Positions 7,714 to 17,839 are shown, numbered from the stretch's first letter. The stretch: 64,000 bases of DNA from Desulfoluna spongiiphila (GCF_900101345.1 NZ_FMUX01000001.1:662944-726943); one strand, 5' to 3'. Made by a program: numbers and translations. The notes: generated from the sequence alone by a model not told the origin.

Positions 7714-9965
7714 ACCTGAAACGACGCATGGGAGCCTGTCTCCCCGTCATCGTCGGGGCCCTTCTGGGGCTCTCGGCCTGCATCACCCCCCAGGCGCCCC
7801 CCACCGGGGCGTCCGGGCACGAGGCCGTACAGGAACTCTCCCTTGCGGGCACCTGGCGGTACCAGAAAGGGGGCCTGGGCCCTGAAAACCTGGCCGACCC
7901 GGCCCTCTCCCATGCCCACTGGCCCCAGATGACCCTTCCGGCCAACTGGTATCTCCGGGGGGTCGACCACGCCGGGGTGATGTGGTTTCGGAAAACCGTG
8001 CCCCTGACCCTGCCGGAAGGGGCCCTGGCCCGCCTTCACTTCAGCGGGGTGGACTATGCCTGTGATGTCTGGGTCAACGGCACCTGGGTGGGGCACCACC
8101 AGGGGTATTTCGCCCCCTTTGCCTTTCCGGTCACCGCACAGCTTCAGGCAGGAGACAACCTCATTGCCGTGCGGGTCAACAGCCCCAACGAGGAGTACGG
8201 CAGGCAGTGGAGCCTTCACAAGCGCCTGATCAAGGGCGTCCTGAACCACCACGATACACGGCCGGGGGGGGCCTGGTCCCCCCGGGGCCAGGAGAAAAAC
8301 AGCGGCGGGATCTGGGCACCGGTCACCCTGCGCATCACCCGGAAAGCCGCCATCACCGGCCTTGCCGTCACCCCTGAACTGACAGAAGACGGGGCCGAGG
8401 CCCATGTGGCCCTGGCCCTTGCCACCCCGGACATGGCAGGAGAAACGGTGCAGGTCACCCTCAGGGTCACGCCCCAAAAAGGGGACGGCACACCGGCACA
8501 GGCCGTCACCACCCAGGCTGAATTCCCCTGCCTGGGCGAGACCCTCTCCGGCCACCTCACCCTCCAGGTCCCCGGAGCCAGGCTCTGGTGGCCCTGGGAG
8601 CTGGGCACCCCGGCCCTCTATCGCGTGGAGGCCACCGTCCGCCAGGGCGACACCGTTTTAGACACCCACGCAGATCTCTTCGGATTTCGGGAGATCAAAC
8701 GGGACCCGGCCACCGGCACCTGGCTGATAAACGGCAAGCGGATCTTCCTCCGGGGGACCAACTACATCGCCTCCCAGTGGCTCTCGGAGATGGACCGCAC
8801 GCGGCTCGCCGCAGACCTTGACCTCATGAAGCAGGCCCACATCAACGCCATCCGCGTCCATGCCCACGTGGAGCCCAAGGATTTCTACCGTCTCTGCGAC
8901 GAAATGGGCCTTCTGGTGTGGCAGGATTTTCCCCTGCAATGGGGCTACGCCGACGACAAAGACTTTTCCGACGAAGCCGTCAGGCAGGCCAAAGAGATGG
9001 TGGACTCTCTATACAACCACCCCGGCATCTTCACCTGGTGCGGCCACAACGAGCCCCCCTGGGATGCCACATGGATGAAGTGGAAGTACCCCGGCTATGT
9101 CCCAGGCCAGAACCAGGAGCTGGACAGGGTCGTGATGCAGGCCCTGGTAAAAGCCGATGCCAGTCGGCCTGCCCAGGAAAACTCCCCCACCGCGGATCAT
9201 CCCTGGCTGGGGTGGTACTCGGGGAATTGGCGGGATTACGCCCGCCCCACGGACCGCTCCCTCATCACGGAGTTCGGCGCCCAGGCCCTGCCGAAGCAAA
9301 GCACCCTGGAGACCTTTCTGCCTCCTGAGGCTATCTGGCCCCAGACCCGTGAGGCATGGGACCTCTGGGCCTACCACAACTTCCAGGAGAAGGAGAGCTT
9401 CGAGATCGCCGGCATTCCCCGGGGCGAGTCCATCGATGAGCTGATCCGGGCCACCCAGGGCTACCAGGCCCGGCTCACCCAGCTTGCGGTGGAGTCCTAC
9501 AGGCGCCAGCGCTTCGCCCCGGTGGCCGGGATCTTTCAGTTTATGTTCGTGGAGGGATGGCCCTCCATGAACTGGGGAATCGTCGATTACCTCAGGCACC
9601 CCAAGCCGGGCTACATGGCCCTTCAACAGGCCTATCAGCCCTTGCTGCCGAGCATTGAAATGGCCAAAGAGACCTGGGCCGAGGGCGAGACCGTCACCGC
9701 GCGCCTCTGGGTCATCAACGACCTGCCCGAAGAGATCCCCGAGGCTACCCTGACCCTGGCCCTCATGAAAGGGGACCGGCAGCTGGCCAAAGCCAGGGAA
9801 ACCTTTGCCATCGAGGCGGACAACGCCCGACAGGCCACCGGCATCTCCCGGGCCGGGCTGCCCCAGGGGGCCTACCACATCGAGGCGGCCATCCTCGGCC
9901 CCGACGGCAAGGTTCTGGCCTCCAATCGCCTTGAGTTCCGAGTGGAAAAAGGAGAGACGCCGTGA
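7710..9965 (+). CDS. Glycoside hydrolase family 2 lipoprotein
   Basis: This 751-residue protein begins with a lipoprotein signal (lipobox LSAC near residue 24), so it should be anchored in the envelope. The GH2 architecture follows: a sugar-binding jelly-roll domain (about 45-210), an Ig-like domain (about 215-325), a TIM barrel, and a C-terminal beta domain. The acid/base Glu448 sits in CGHNEPPW and the nucleophile Glu521 in LITEFGAQ. Family members are beta-mannosidases, beta-galactosidases or beta-glucuronidases; the exact specificity cannot be read here. It overlaps both neighbours by 4 bases (ATGA) and probably trims or recycles the glucan made by the operon. Confidence 0.9.
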   Translation: MNLKRRMGACLPVIVGALLGLSACITPQAPPTGASGHEAVQELSLAGTWRYQKGGLGPENLADPALSHAHWPQMTLPANWYLRGVDHAGVMWFRKTVPLTLPEGALARLHFSGVDYACDVWVNGTWVGHHQGYFAPFAFPVTAQLQAGDNLIAVRVNSPNEEYGRQWSLHKRLIKGVLNHHDTRPGGAWSPRGQEKNSGGIWAPVTLRITRKAAITGLAVTPELTEDGAEAHVALALATPDMAGETVQVTLRVTPQKGDGTPAQAVTTQAEFPCLGETLSGHLTLQVPGARLWWPWELGTPALYRVEATVRQGDTVLDTHADLFGFREIKRDPATGTWLINGKRIFLRGTNYIASQWLSEMDRTRLAADLDLMKQAHINAIRVHAHVEPKDFYRLCDEMGLLVWQDFPLQWGYADDKDFSDEAVRQAKEMVDSLYNHPGIFTWCGHNEPPWDATWMKWKYPGYVPGQNQELDRVVMQALVKADASRPAQENSPTADHPWLGWYSGNWRDYARPTDRSLITEFGAQALPKQSTLETFLPPEAIWPQTREAWDLWAYHNFQEKESFEIAGIPRGESIDELIRATQGYQARLTQLAVESYRRQRFAPVAGIFQFMFVEGWPSMNWGIVDYLRHPKPGYMALQQAYQPLLPSIEMAKETWAEGETVTARLWVINDLPEEIPEATLTLALMKGDRQLAKARETFAIEADNARQATGISRAGLPQGAYHIEAAILGPDGKVLASNRLEFRVEKGETP

Positions 9966-11692
9966 TCCGTGTTCTGGCCCTTGGCCTTCTGCTTGCAACG
10001 TTTCCGGATCCAGGCCGGTGCAACGCGTTGCACCCGGGGCCCGAGCCCTGTCGCATCCTGGTCAACCAGGTGGGATACCTCCCCCACCTTCCCAAGCTTG
10101 CCCTGCTCACCGGGGACCCTGTGGGGGCCGGAGAGTCCCTTGCCAGCGTTGTATCAGCGGCTACCGGCGCAACAGCCTTTGAGGTCTCCCCCGGAACCCC
10201 TTACAGAGAGGAACCCAACGGCCCGGCCCTGAGGGTCCTTGATTTTTCCGGGCTCAAAAAAACCGGCCGGTACCGCATCACCTGGCAGGGGGAGCGCTCC
10301 GCTGAGTTTGCCATCGGCCCGGATATCTTCACCGAGGCCCTGACCCTTCTGATGCGCTCGTATACCCTGCAACGCTGCGGCGTGGCGTTGAATGACCCCC
10401 TTACCGGCCTGCGCCACGGCCCCTGCCACACACGGGACGGGGTGGTGGCCCACGAGGACGCCTTTGCCGCCACGGGCACCCCCGTCGAGGCCCGGGGCGG
10501 ATGGCACGATGCCGGAGACTTCGGCAAATACGTGGCCACCACTGCCGTCACCGTGGGAAGGCTCCTCGCCTGCCGGGACGAGACTCCGACCCTTTTTGAG
10601 GGCCTGGACCTCTCTTTTCCCGAGACGGACAAAGGCCCCGTGTGCGACACCCTCACCGAGATCAGGGTCGGCCTTGACTGGATGCTGCGCATGCAGCGGC
10701 GCGACGGGGCCTTTTACAGAAAACTCTCCGGCGCCTCCTGGCCCGGTGCCGTCCCCCCGGACGCCGACCTCCAGATCCGATACCTCTACGGCATCTCCAC
10801 ACCGGAGACCGCCAAGGCCGCCGCCGCCCTTGCCATGGCGGCACGGATTTACAAAAAGGGGGACCCCGCCTTTGCCGACCGCTGTCTCAAGGCCGCCCGG
10901 CTCGGATGGCAGTTTCTCATGGACACCCCCGGAATGCGGGTGGACGTCCACAAAGGGGACGACACGGGCTCCGGACCCTACCTCGCCGGTCCCATCGACA
11001 CGGAGGCCACCCTCACCACCGACCTGGACGACCGGTTCTGGGCCGCGGCCGAGCTCTTCATCACCACGGGGGAGGCCCCGTTCCTGGCCGAGGTGGAACG
11101 CATCCTGCCCCTGCTCCCCTGGGGGCTCTTTGAATGGAAAAACCCGTCTTCCCTGGGCATGGCAAATCTCCTGCGCCACAGCAACACCCCGGGCAGGGTC
11201 ACCGAGGCCCTCAACGACAAACTGTTCCGCAGGGCCGACACCCTGGTGGCCAACGTTCGAAAGAGCCCCTGGATGACGGCCAACACCCGCATGGTCTGGG
11301 GCTCCAACAAAATGACCGCCGAAGAGGGGATCACCCTGGCCCTGGCAGCGGCCCACACGGCCAATCCATCTTACCTTTCGGCGGCCACAGCCCAGCTCAA
11401 CTACCTCCTGGGGGTCAACCCCTTCGGCCTTAGCTACGTCACCGGCCTGGGAGAGACCTCGGTGAACCGAGTCAACCATCTCTTTGGACGGGCCGTGGGC
11501 ATCAACATCCCGGGTCTTCTGGTGGGAGGCCCCAACGCCAACGCCGAAGACGGCATCGCCCCAAAGGACAAGGGGGTGAGAAGCTACATCGACAGTGAAA
11601 AATCATACGCCACCAACGAATACGCCATCGATTACAACGCAGCCATCATCGGCCTCATGGTCCACCTGACGGCCCTGGAGAAAACCTTATGA
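9962..11692 (+). CDS. Secreted GH9 endoglucanase
   Basis: This 576-residue protein has a signal peptide, an N-terminal Ig-like CelD_N domain (about 32-120) and a GH9 catalytic toroid. The catalytic pair lies in GGWHDAGDFGKY (Asp183, Asp186) and the acid in NEYAIDYNA (Glu553). GH9 enzymes cleave beta-1,4-glucosidic bonds by inversion. In bacterial cellulose operons a GH8 enzyme usually fills this place; finding GH9 beside a cellulose-synthase-like GT2 suggests the product contains beta-1,4-glucosyl links. No carbohydrate-binding module is visible. The signal-peptide boundary contains a palindrome also found at 28482-28503. It overlaps both neighbours by 4 bases. Confidence 0.92.
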   Translation: MIRVLALGLLLATFPDPGRCNALHPGPEPCRILVNQVGYLPHLPKLALLTGDPVGAGESLASVVSAATGATAFEVSPGTPYREEPNGPALRVLDFSGLKKTGRYRITWQGERSAEFAIGPDIFTEALTLLMRSYTLQRCGVALNDPLTGLRHGPCHTRDGVVAHEDAFAATGTPVEARGGWHDAGDFGKYVATTAVTVGRLLACRDETPTLFEGLDLSFPETDKGPVCDTLTEIRVGLDWMLRMQRRDGAFYRKLSGASWPGAVPPDADLQIRYLYGISTPETAKAAAALAMAARIYKKGDPAFADRCLKAARLGWQFLMDTPGMRVDVHKGDDTGSGPYLAGPIDTEATLTTDLDDRFWAAAELFITTGEAPFLAEVERILPLLPWGLFEWKNPSSLGMANLLRHSNTPGRVTEALNDKLFRRADTLVANVRKSPWMTANTRMVWGSNKMTAEEGITLALAAAHTANPSYLSAATAQLNYLLGVNPFGLSYVTGLGETSVNRVNHLFGRAVGINIPGLLVGGPNANAEDGIAPKDKGVRSYIDSEKSYATNEYAIDYNAAIIGLMVHLTALEKTL

Positions 11693-13503
11693 CCGCCTAT
11701 TTTGAAAAATACGAATCGGTCCTTCCCCCGGAGCCCATCCCCCACTCCATCCCCCGGGAACTCCTCTGGCAGTTCCTGGCCACCATGAGCCTGGGGGTGG
11801 GTCTCTGGTACATTGCCTGGCGGTGGACCGCCTCCTTGAACCCGGAGGCCCTCTGGTTTGCCATCCCCCTGGTGGCGGCCGAGACCCTGGCCTACATCGG
11901 CCTTATCCTGTTTGTCATCAACCTCTGGGCGGTGCGGGACATCCCCATGCAGCCTGCCCCCTCCTCCATCCGGCAGTGCGTCTCCGACCCGGAGGCCTTT
12001 GAAGACCGGCCCCTTCAGGTGGACGTCTTCTTTCCCACCTACGACGAGGAGCCGGAGCTGGTCAGGCTGAGCATTTTAGATGCCAAGGCCATGGGCTACC
12101 CCCACCCCATTGACCTGACCATCCACGTGCTGGACGACGGCAAGCGCGAAGCCATGGCCGAGGTGGCCCGGGAAGAAGGGGTCAACTACATCACCCGGGA
12201 CTCCAACGTCGGGTTCAAGGCGGGCAACATGCGAAACGCCATGGAGCAGACCTTCGGGGACTTTATCGTCATCTGCGACGCGGACACCCGGCCTTTTCCC
12301 ACCCTGCTCAAACGCACCCTGGGCTACTTCCGGGACCCCGACGTGGCCTGGGTCCAGACCCCCCAGTGGTTTTTTGAGCTGCCCCCCGGTACCCCCCTTC
12401 CCCAGGTGCTGAAGAAACGGCTGGGCACCCCGGGCCATCTCCTTGGCCGGGGCATCGAAAAACTCGTCGGCCCGGTGCGGATGGGGGAAGACCCTTTTTG
12501 CAACAGCCCCCAGATGTTTTACGATGTCATCCAGCGGCGAAGGAACTGGGCCAACGCCTCCTTCTGCTGCGGGGCGGGCTCCATCCACCGGCGGGAAGCC
12601 GTCATGGAGGCGGCGCTGAAGTCTTACTCCTCGGCCATGGACCGTTTCATCGGAAAAATCACCCGGGACATCAAGGATCTCTCCCTGAAATCGGACCTCA
12701 CCGAGGCCATGCAGCGGGAGCTGGCCCTTGAGACCGAACTCACGCCGTACAAGTTCCACGTCTCCGAAGACATGTACACCTCCATTGTCCTCCACTCGGA
12801 CCCGGACCGGGAGTGGAAATCGGTGTTCCACCCCCCGGTGGAGTCCAAGATGCTCTCCACCCAGGACCTTGTGAGCTGGGCTGTCCAGCGCTTCAAGTAC
12901 GCCGGGGGTACCATCGACGTCGCCTTAAACGACAACCCCCTGTTCAAAAAGGGCATGAGCTTTCCCCAGAGGCTCATGTACGCCTCCACCTTCTGGTCCT
13001 ATTTGGGATGCATCTGGAACGTGGTCTTCCTTGCGGCCCCCATCATCTATCTCTTCACGGGCATCGCCCCGGTGGCGGCCTACTCCATGGACTTCTACAA
13101 GCACGTGCTCCCCTTCCTCTTTTTAAACACCCTGGCCACCATGGTGGGGACCTGGGGGGTGGCGGCCTGGTCCGGGCAATCGTTCTATCTCTCGTTTTTC
13201 CCCATCAACTTCCGGGCCCTGGTCACCGTCCTCCGAGGGAAAAAGATCTCCTTTCCCGTGACCCCCAAAACCCGGCAGGAGGGCAACTTCGCCCACCTCG
13301 TGATCCCCCAGATCCTGGTGATGGTCCTCACCGCCTCAGGGCTGGCCTACGCGGCCGTCATGGCCTGGATGGGCCGGTTCACCAACGTCAACGGCCTTCT
13401 GACCAACGCCTTCTGGGCCGCCAACAACATCCTGGCCATGTGGGGCATCGTGGCCGCCGCCTTCTGGAAACCCGACCCTACGGATGAAGGAGAGACGTCA
13501 TGA
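11689..13503 (+). CDS. Cellulose-synthase-like GT2 glycosyltransferase
   Basis: This 604-residue inner-membrane protein has two N-terminal membrane segments, a family 2 glycosyltransferase domain and about four C-terminal segments, as in BcsA. Catalytic Asp residues are Asp149 (LDDG), Asp197/Asp199 (CDAD) and Asp361 (SEDMY in place of TED). The product-binding QxxRW motif is altered to QRFKY (Gln400-Tyr404). Relative to BcsA there is an added helical stretch of roughly 50 residues between the acceptor motif FCCGAGS and SED. There is no C-terminal PilZ domain, so direct c-di-GMP control is unlikely. It probably polymerises and extrudes a beta-glucan; the linkage is unknown. Confidence 0.9.
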   Translation: MTAYFEKYESVLPPEPIPHSIPRELLWQFLATMSLGVGLWYIAWRWTASLNPEALWFAIPLVAAETLAYIGLILFVINLWAVRDIPMQPAPSSIRQCVSDPEAFEDRPLQVDVFFPTYDEEPELVRLSILDAKAMGYPHPIDLTIHVLDDGKREAMAEVAREEGVNYITRDSNVGFKAGNMRNAMEQTFGDFIVICDADTRPFPTLLKRTLGYFRDPDVAWVQTPQWFFELPPGTPLPQVLKKRLGTPGHLLGRGIEKLVGPVRMGEDPFCNSPQMFYDVIQRRRNWANASFCCGAGSIHRREAVMEAALKSYSSAMDRFIGKITRDIKDLSLKSDLTEAMQRELALETELTPYKFHVSEDMYTSIVLHSDPDREWKSVFHPPVESKMLSTQDLVSWAVQRFKYAGGTIDVALNDNPLFKKGMSFPQRLMYASTFWSYLGCIWNVVFLAAPIIYLFTGIAPVAAYSMDFYKHVLPFLFLNTLATMVGTWGVAAWSGQSFYLSFFPINFRALVTVLRGKKISFPVTPKTRQEGNFAHLVIPQILVMVLTASGLAYAAVMAWMGRFTNVNGLLTNAFWAANNILAMWGIVAAAFWKPDPTDEGETS

Positions 13504-14879
13504 CCTTTACCCAAGGCCTGCTCAGGGCACGAAGCCACATCGTCTTTCTCCTGGGACTCGTTGCCGCCTTCGGCACGGTCATCGCCCTGGAACGGGCGGA
13601 ATTCAAGCAAACCCCGGTCCCGGCCATCGTCATCGAAGAGACCGCGGACCTGGCCATGGGCCAGCCCTCTCCCCTGTCCGAGACGGAAATGGCCTGGGCC
13701 CGCATCGCCTGGACCTACTTTGAAAACAACCTCCAGGAAAACGGCCTCGTCAACTCCGTGGACGGCTACACCGCCACCACCCTCTGGGACACCGCCTCCT
13801 ACATGATGGCCCTCATCTCGGCCCACCGACTGGGTATTTTAGGGGAAGCCCCCTTCCACGACCGCATGGGCACCCTCCTTGAGACCATGGAAAAGCTGCC
13901 CCTGTTTGAAGGAACGCTCCCCAACAAGTCGTACAACACCGTCACCGGCGCCATGGTGGATTACGACAACCAGCCCACCCAGCGGGGCATCGGCTGGTCG
14001 GCCATCGACATTGGGCGCCTGCTCACCCCCATGAACATCCTGATCTGGAACTACCCGCGGCACACCCCGCGCGTGGCCGCCATCCTTTCGGCCTGGGACT
14101 TCCAGGCCCTTATCCGGAAGGGGAGCCTCTACGGGGCGGCCTTAGACGACAACGACCAAACCATCTTCCTCCAGGAGGGACGCGTGGGCTACGAGCAGTA
14201 CGCGGCCAAATCCCTGGCCCTCATGGGCCTGGATGTGAGCCGGGCCCTCTCCTACACGGAGTTTCTGTCCTTTGTGGATGTCTTTGGGATTCAGGTGCCC
14301 CACGACAGCCGGGATCCCGAGATCTACCATGCCCACAACTACGTGGTCAGCGAGCCCTTTATCCTGGATGCCCTGGAGTACGGCTGGGACGAAACCTCCC
14401 GGGAATTCGCCTACCGGGTCTTCAAGGCCCAGGAGCGCAGGTACCTTGAAACGGGCACCTTGACGGCGGTGAGTGAGGACAACATCGACACCGCCCCCTG
14501 GTTCGTCTACAACACGGTCTTCACCGACGGCGAAATCTGGAACTGCATCACCGAAGACGGCAAAGACGCCTCTGCCTTCAAAAGCCTCAGCACCAAGGCG
14601 GCCTTCGGCTGGCACTGCATCTACGACACCGACTACACCCGCCTGCTCATGGCCGCCGTGGAAGGTCTCAACAACCCGGAAAAAGGATGGTTCTCCGGGT
14701 TGTATGAGAAGCAAGGAGTCCCCAACCGAGCCATCACCTGCAACACCAACGCCATTGTCCTTGAGAGCCTCTGCCGAAAACACGCGGGACAGCTTGTGGC
14801 CATCCATGGCCCGGTGGACGCCGGAAAGCCCGGGCCGCACCGCACCGTCCGCCTCCACCCCGAAGGAGAGACCCCATGA
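13500..14879 (+). CDS. DUF3131 protein, first of four paralogues
   Basis: This 459-residue protein has an N-terminal signal-like or anchor segment (about residues 13-30) and a DUF3131 domain filling the rest. Shared blocks include AWTYFENN, GLVNSVDGY, LWDTASY, LPNKSYNT, GWSAIDIGRLL and LQEGRVGYEQYAA. DUF3131 is of unknown function; the helical, aromatic-rich composition resembles alpha/alpha-toroid carbohydrate enzymes, and conserved acids such as the Glu of LQEGR are candidate catalytic residues (inference). It is coupled by ATGA overlaps to the GT2 gene and to the second paralogue, so an envelope role in glucan modification or export is likely. Confidence 0.85.
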   Translation: MTFTQGLLRARSHIVFLLGLVAAFGTVIALERAEFKQTPVPAIVIEETADLAMGQPSPLSETEMAWARIAWTYFENNLQENGLVNSVDGYTATTLWDTASYMMALISAHRLGILGEAPFHDRMGTLLETMEKLPLFEGTLPNKSYNTVTGAMVDYDNQPTQRGIGWSAIDIGRLLTPMNILIWNYPRHTPRVAAILSAWDFQALIRKGSLYGAALDDNDQTIFLQEGRVGYEQYAAKSLALMGLDVSRALSYTEFLSFVDVFGIQVPHDSRDPEIYHAHNYVVSEPFILDALEYGWDETSREFAYRVFKAQERRYLETGTLTAVSEDNIDTAPWFVYNTVFTDGEIWNCITEDGKDASAFKSLSTKAAFGWHCIYDTDYTRLLMAAVEGLNNPEKGWFSGLYEKQGVPNRAITCNTNAIVLESLCRKHAGQLVAIHGPVDAGKPGPHRTVRLHPEGETP

Positions 14880-16381
14880 CAACACCGACCCCCGCCCGAC
14901 GCCTGGCGTCCCCCGGCGCGGCGATCTGGCTGCTCCTTCTTATCCTTGGCCTCACCCTCGGTGCGTGCTCCCCGGACGGGTACCGGTTCATCCCCTCCTA
15001 CGACGACCAGGAGGAGGACCGCATCGAGGCCATCGCCATCGACAAAAAACCCGCGCCCCCCAAAAACAGCCCGCGGCATGTAGGGCGCAACGGCCCCCTC
15101 ACCGAGGAGGAGATGGCCCTGGCCAAGGTGGCCTGGACATACTTTGAAAACAACTACAACCCGGGGACCGGCCTGGTAAACGCCGTCAACGCCTACCCCT
15201 CCACCACCATGTGGGACACCGGCTCCTACTTAGGGGGCCTTGTGGCCGCCCATGAGCTGGGCCTCATCGATAAGAACGAACTCAACATGCGGCTTACCGC
15301 CATCTTGAAGACCTTCAACGAGATGGCTTTTTTCCGGGGAGAGCTTCCCAACAAGGCGTACAACACCCAAACAGCCCAGATGGTGAACTACGCCAACCAG
15401 CCCGGGGAGATCGGGTATTCGGCCCTGGACCTCGGCCGCCTGCTCATCTGGCTGCGCATCATCAAGGAGCGCTACCCCGAACACGGCAACGCCATCGACA
15501 GCTTTATCCTGCGCTGGAACTTCTGCCGGGTCCTGGACCGCTGCGGCACCATGTACGGAGCGATCCTCAAGGACGGGCAGCCCCAGTACCTCCAGGAAGG
15601 GCGCCTGGGCTATGAAGAGTACGCGGCCAAGGGGTTCCAGCTCTGGGGGTTTGACACCACGCGGGCGTCCAAGGCCGAGCCCTTTGCCTACATCCTCATG
15701 TTCGATGTCAACGTCCCCTACGACACCCGGGACCCCCGGGAGCTGGTGGCCCACAACTACGTGGTCTGCGAGAGCTATGTCTTAGACGGCATCGAACTCA
15801 ACTGGGACCTTGTCTCCGACAGGGACACAAACGACCGCTCCCACTCCGATGCCGTCTCCGAAGATTTTGCCCAGCGGATCTACCAGGTCCAGGAGGCCCG
15901 ATACCGCATGAAAGGTATCCTTACGGCCCGCACCGAGCATCAGCTCGACGGCCCCCCGTACTTTGTCTACGACACCATCTACACCGACGGCTACACCTGG
16001 AACACCATCACCGAGGACGGGGCCTACGTGCCCCAGTTTTCCGCCATCGCCCTCAAAGGGGCCTTCGGCCTCTGGAGCCTCTGGGAGACCCCCTACACCG
16101 ACCTGCTCTATGACGCCGTCTCCGGGCTCTACGATCCGGAAAAAGGCTTTTACGAAGGGCGCTACGAAGTCACCGGCGGCCTCATCAACACCTTCACCGC
16201 CAACAACAACGGCATCATCCTGGAGACCCTGCTCCACAAGGATCAGGGCAAGCTCTTAAAATTCGGGGACCACCCGAGCAAATGGGAGAAATCCATCGCT
16301 AACGAATTTTCAGGGTCCGACAAGTGTTACCCCGGCCACCGGGAAAGCTGCGGCCCCTTTGTCAAAGACAAAACGCCCTGA
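14876..16381 (+). CDS. DUF3131 lipoprotein, second paralogue
   Basis: This 501-residue protein has a lipoprotein signal with lipobox LGAC near residue 32, followed by a linker and a DUF3131 domain. It retains AWTYFENNYN, GLVNAVNAYPSTTMWD, LPNKAYNTQT, YSALDLGRLL, LQEGRLGYEEYAA and GPPYFVYDTIYTDGY. It is more like the third paralogue than the first or fourth. The start is set by GAAGGAGAG upstream and an ATGA overlap with the first paralogue. Function is unknown; the anchor places it at the periplasmic face of a membrane. Confidence 0.86.
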   Translation: MTTPTPARRLASPGAAIWLLLLILGLTLGACSPDGYRFIPSYDDQEEDRIEAIAIDKKPAPPKNSPRHVGRNGPLTEEEMALAKVAWTYFENNYNPGTGLVNAVNAYPSTTMWDTGSYLGGLVAAHELGLIDKNELNMRLTAILKTFNEMAFFRGELPNKAYNTQTAQMVNYANQPGEIGYSALDLGRLLIWLRIIKERYPEHGNAIDSFILRWNFCRVLDRCGTMYGAILKDGQPQYLQEGRLGYEEYAAKGFQLWGFDTTRASKAEPFAYILMFDVNVPYDTRDPRELVAHNYVVCESYVLDGIELNWDLVSDRDTNDRSHSDAVSEDFAQRIYQVQEARYRMKGILTARTEHQLDGPPYFVYDTIYTDGYTWNTITEDGAYVPQFSAIALKGAFGLWSLWETPYTDLLYDAVSGLYDPEKGFYEGRYEVTGGLINTFTANNNGIILETLLHKDQGKLLKFGDHPSKWEKSIANEFSGSDKCYPGHRESCGPFVKDKTP

Positions 16382-16399
16382 CCCATGACCGGAGACCCC

Positions 16400-17839
16400 A
16401 TGGCTCCAAAGCCCCTGACCGGACCGCTCCTTTTCAGCCTCCTTGTGCTCCTGCTCGCACCGGGTGCCATGACGGGCTGCGGGGTCATCGTCCGGGGGGT
16501 GGACAAGGGAGTGACGGCAACGTCAAATTCGCCCTTGTTCCACCAGGGACGCCACGGAGAGCTCACAGAGCAGGAGAAGACCTGGGCAGAGATCGCCTGG
16601 CGGTACTTTGAAAACAACCACAACCCCAAAACAGGACTCGTCAACTCCGTGGACCGCTACCCCGCCACCACCATGTGGCACACAGCGGACTACCTGGGGG
16701 CCATGGTGTCGGCCCGGGAGCTTGACATCATCACACCGTGTGAGTTCGACGAACGGCTCAGCCGCCTCGTTCACTTTTTCAACACCATGCCCCTCAGCTT
16801 CGGGGAGCTCCCCAACAAGGTGTACAACACCCAGACCGGGGCCATGGTGGACTACACCAACCAACCGGGGGAGATCGGGTGGTCGGCCATGGACCTGGGA
16901 AGGCTCCTCTCCTGGCTCTACATCGTCAAATGCCGCTACCCCATCTACTCGGAGTACATCGACAAAGCGGTGCTCCGCTGGACCTTCTGCCGGGTGGTGG
17001 ACAACTGCGGGACCCTTTTCGGGGGGCTCAAGGTGCACAACGCCATCGAAACCTTTCAGGAAGGACGCCTGGGCTACGAAGAGTATGCTGCCAGGGGCTA
17101 TCAGCTCTGGGGGTTCTCCACGGACCAGGCCTCCCGCATCGAGCCTTATGAAAAGGCCACCCTGTACGGCATCGAGTTCCCCTACGACAGCCGGGACGTC
17201 CGGGAAACCGGGACCTACGCCCCGGTGCTGAGCATGGGGTACCTCCTGGACGGCCTGGAGTTCAACTGGGACCGCACGGACCAGAGGCAGGGATGGGACA
17301 GCGTCCACAGCGACTCCGAGATGGCGGACATTGCCGACGCCATCTACCGGGTCCAGGAGGCACGGTTCGAAAACGACCATGTCTTCACCGCACGAACCGA
17401 CCACCAGGTGGCAGGGCCCCCCTATTTTGTCTACGACGCCATCTATGCTGCCGGGTACCCGTGGAACGTCATCTCGGACAGCGGCACCTACCACAAAGAC
17501 CAGGCCCTGGTCTCCACCCGGGCCGCCTTCGCCATGTGGGGCCTCTGGGAGACACCTTACACCGACCGGCTCATGGAGCTGCTCCACTGCCTCAACAACC
17601 CGGAGAAAGGCTGGTACGAAGGCCGCATGGAAAACACGGGGAGCCACATGAAACTCATCACCTCCGGCACCAACGCCGCGGTGCTGGAGACCCTGCACTA
17701 CAAGGCCGAGGGCAAGCTCTCGGCCTGCGTCGATCCCAACACCGAGTTTCCAAGGCCCTATTATGACCTGAACGTGGAAAACCCCTTCAACGAGGAGGGC
17801 AAATGCCTGCCCCTGGAGCGAAAAGCATGCGTCCCGTAA
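16400..17839 (+). CDS. DUF3131 lipoprotein, third paralogue
   Basis: This protein of about 479 residues starts with a lipoprotein signal ending in the lipobox MTGC, then the DUF3131 domain. It carries the blocks AWRYFENNHN, LPNKVYNTQTGAMVDYTNQP, GWSAMDLGRLLSWLYIVK and FQEGRLGYEEYAARGYQLWG. I prefer ATG 16400, which has GGAGA just upstream, over ATG 16385, which lacks a ribosome site. Its 3' end overlaps the start of the fourth paralogue. Close similarity to the second copy suggests a recent duplication within the operon. Confidence 0.85.
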   Translation: MAPKPLTGPLLFSLLVLLLAPGAMTGCGVIVRGVDKGVTATSNSPLFHQGRHGELTEQEKTWAEIAWRYFENNHNPKTGLVNSVDRYPATTMWHTADYLGAMVSARELDIITPCEFDERLSRLVHFFNTMPLSFGELPNKVYNTQTGAMVDYTNQPGEIGWSAMDLGRLLSWLYIVKCRYPIYSEYIDKAVLRWTFCRVVDNCGTLFGGLKVHNAIETFQEGRLGYEEYAARGYQLWGFSTDQASRIEPYEKATLYGIEFPYDSRDVRETGTYAPVLSMGYLLDGLEFNWDRTDQRQGWDSVHSDSEMADIADAIYRVQEARFENDHVFTARTDHQVAGPPYFVYDAIYAAGYPWNVISDSGTYHKDQALVSTRAAFAMWGLWETPYTDRLMELLHCLNNPEKGWYEGRMENTGSHMKLITSGTNAAVLETLHYKAEGKLSACVDPNTEFPRPYYDLNVENPFNEEGKCLPLERKACVP

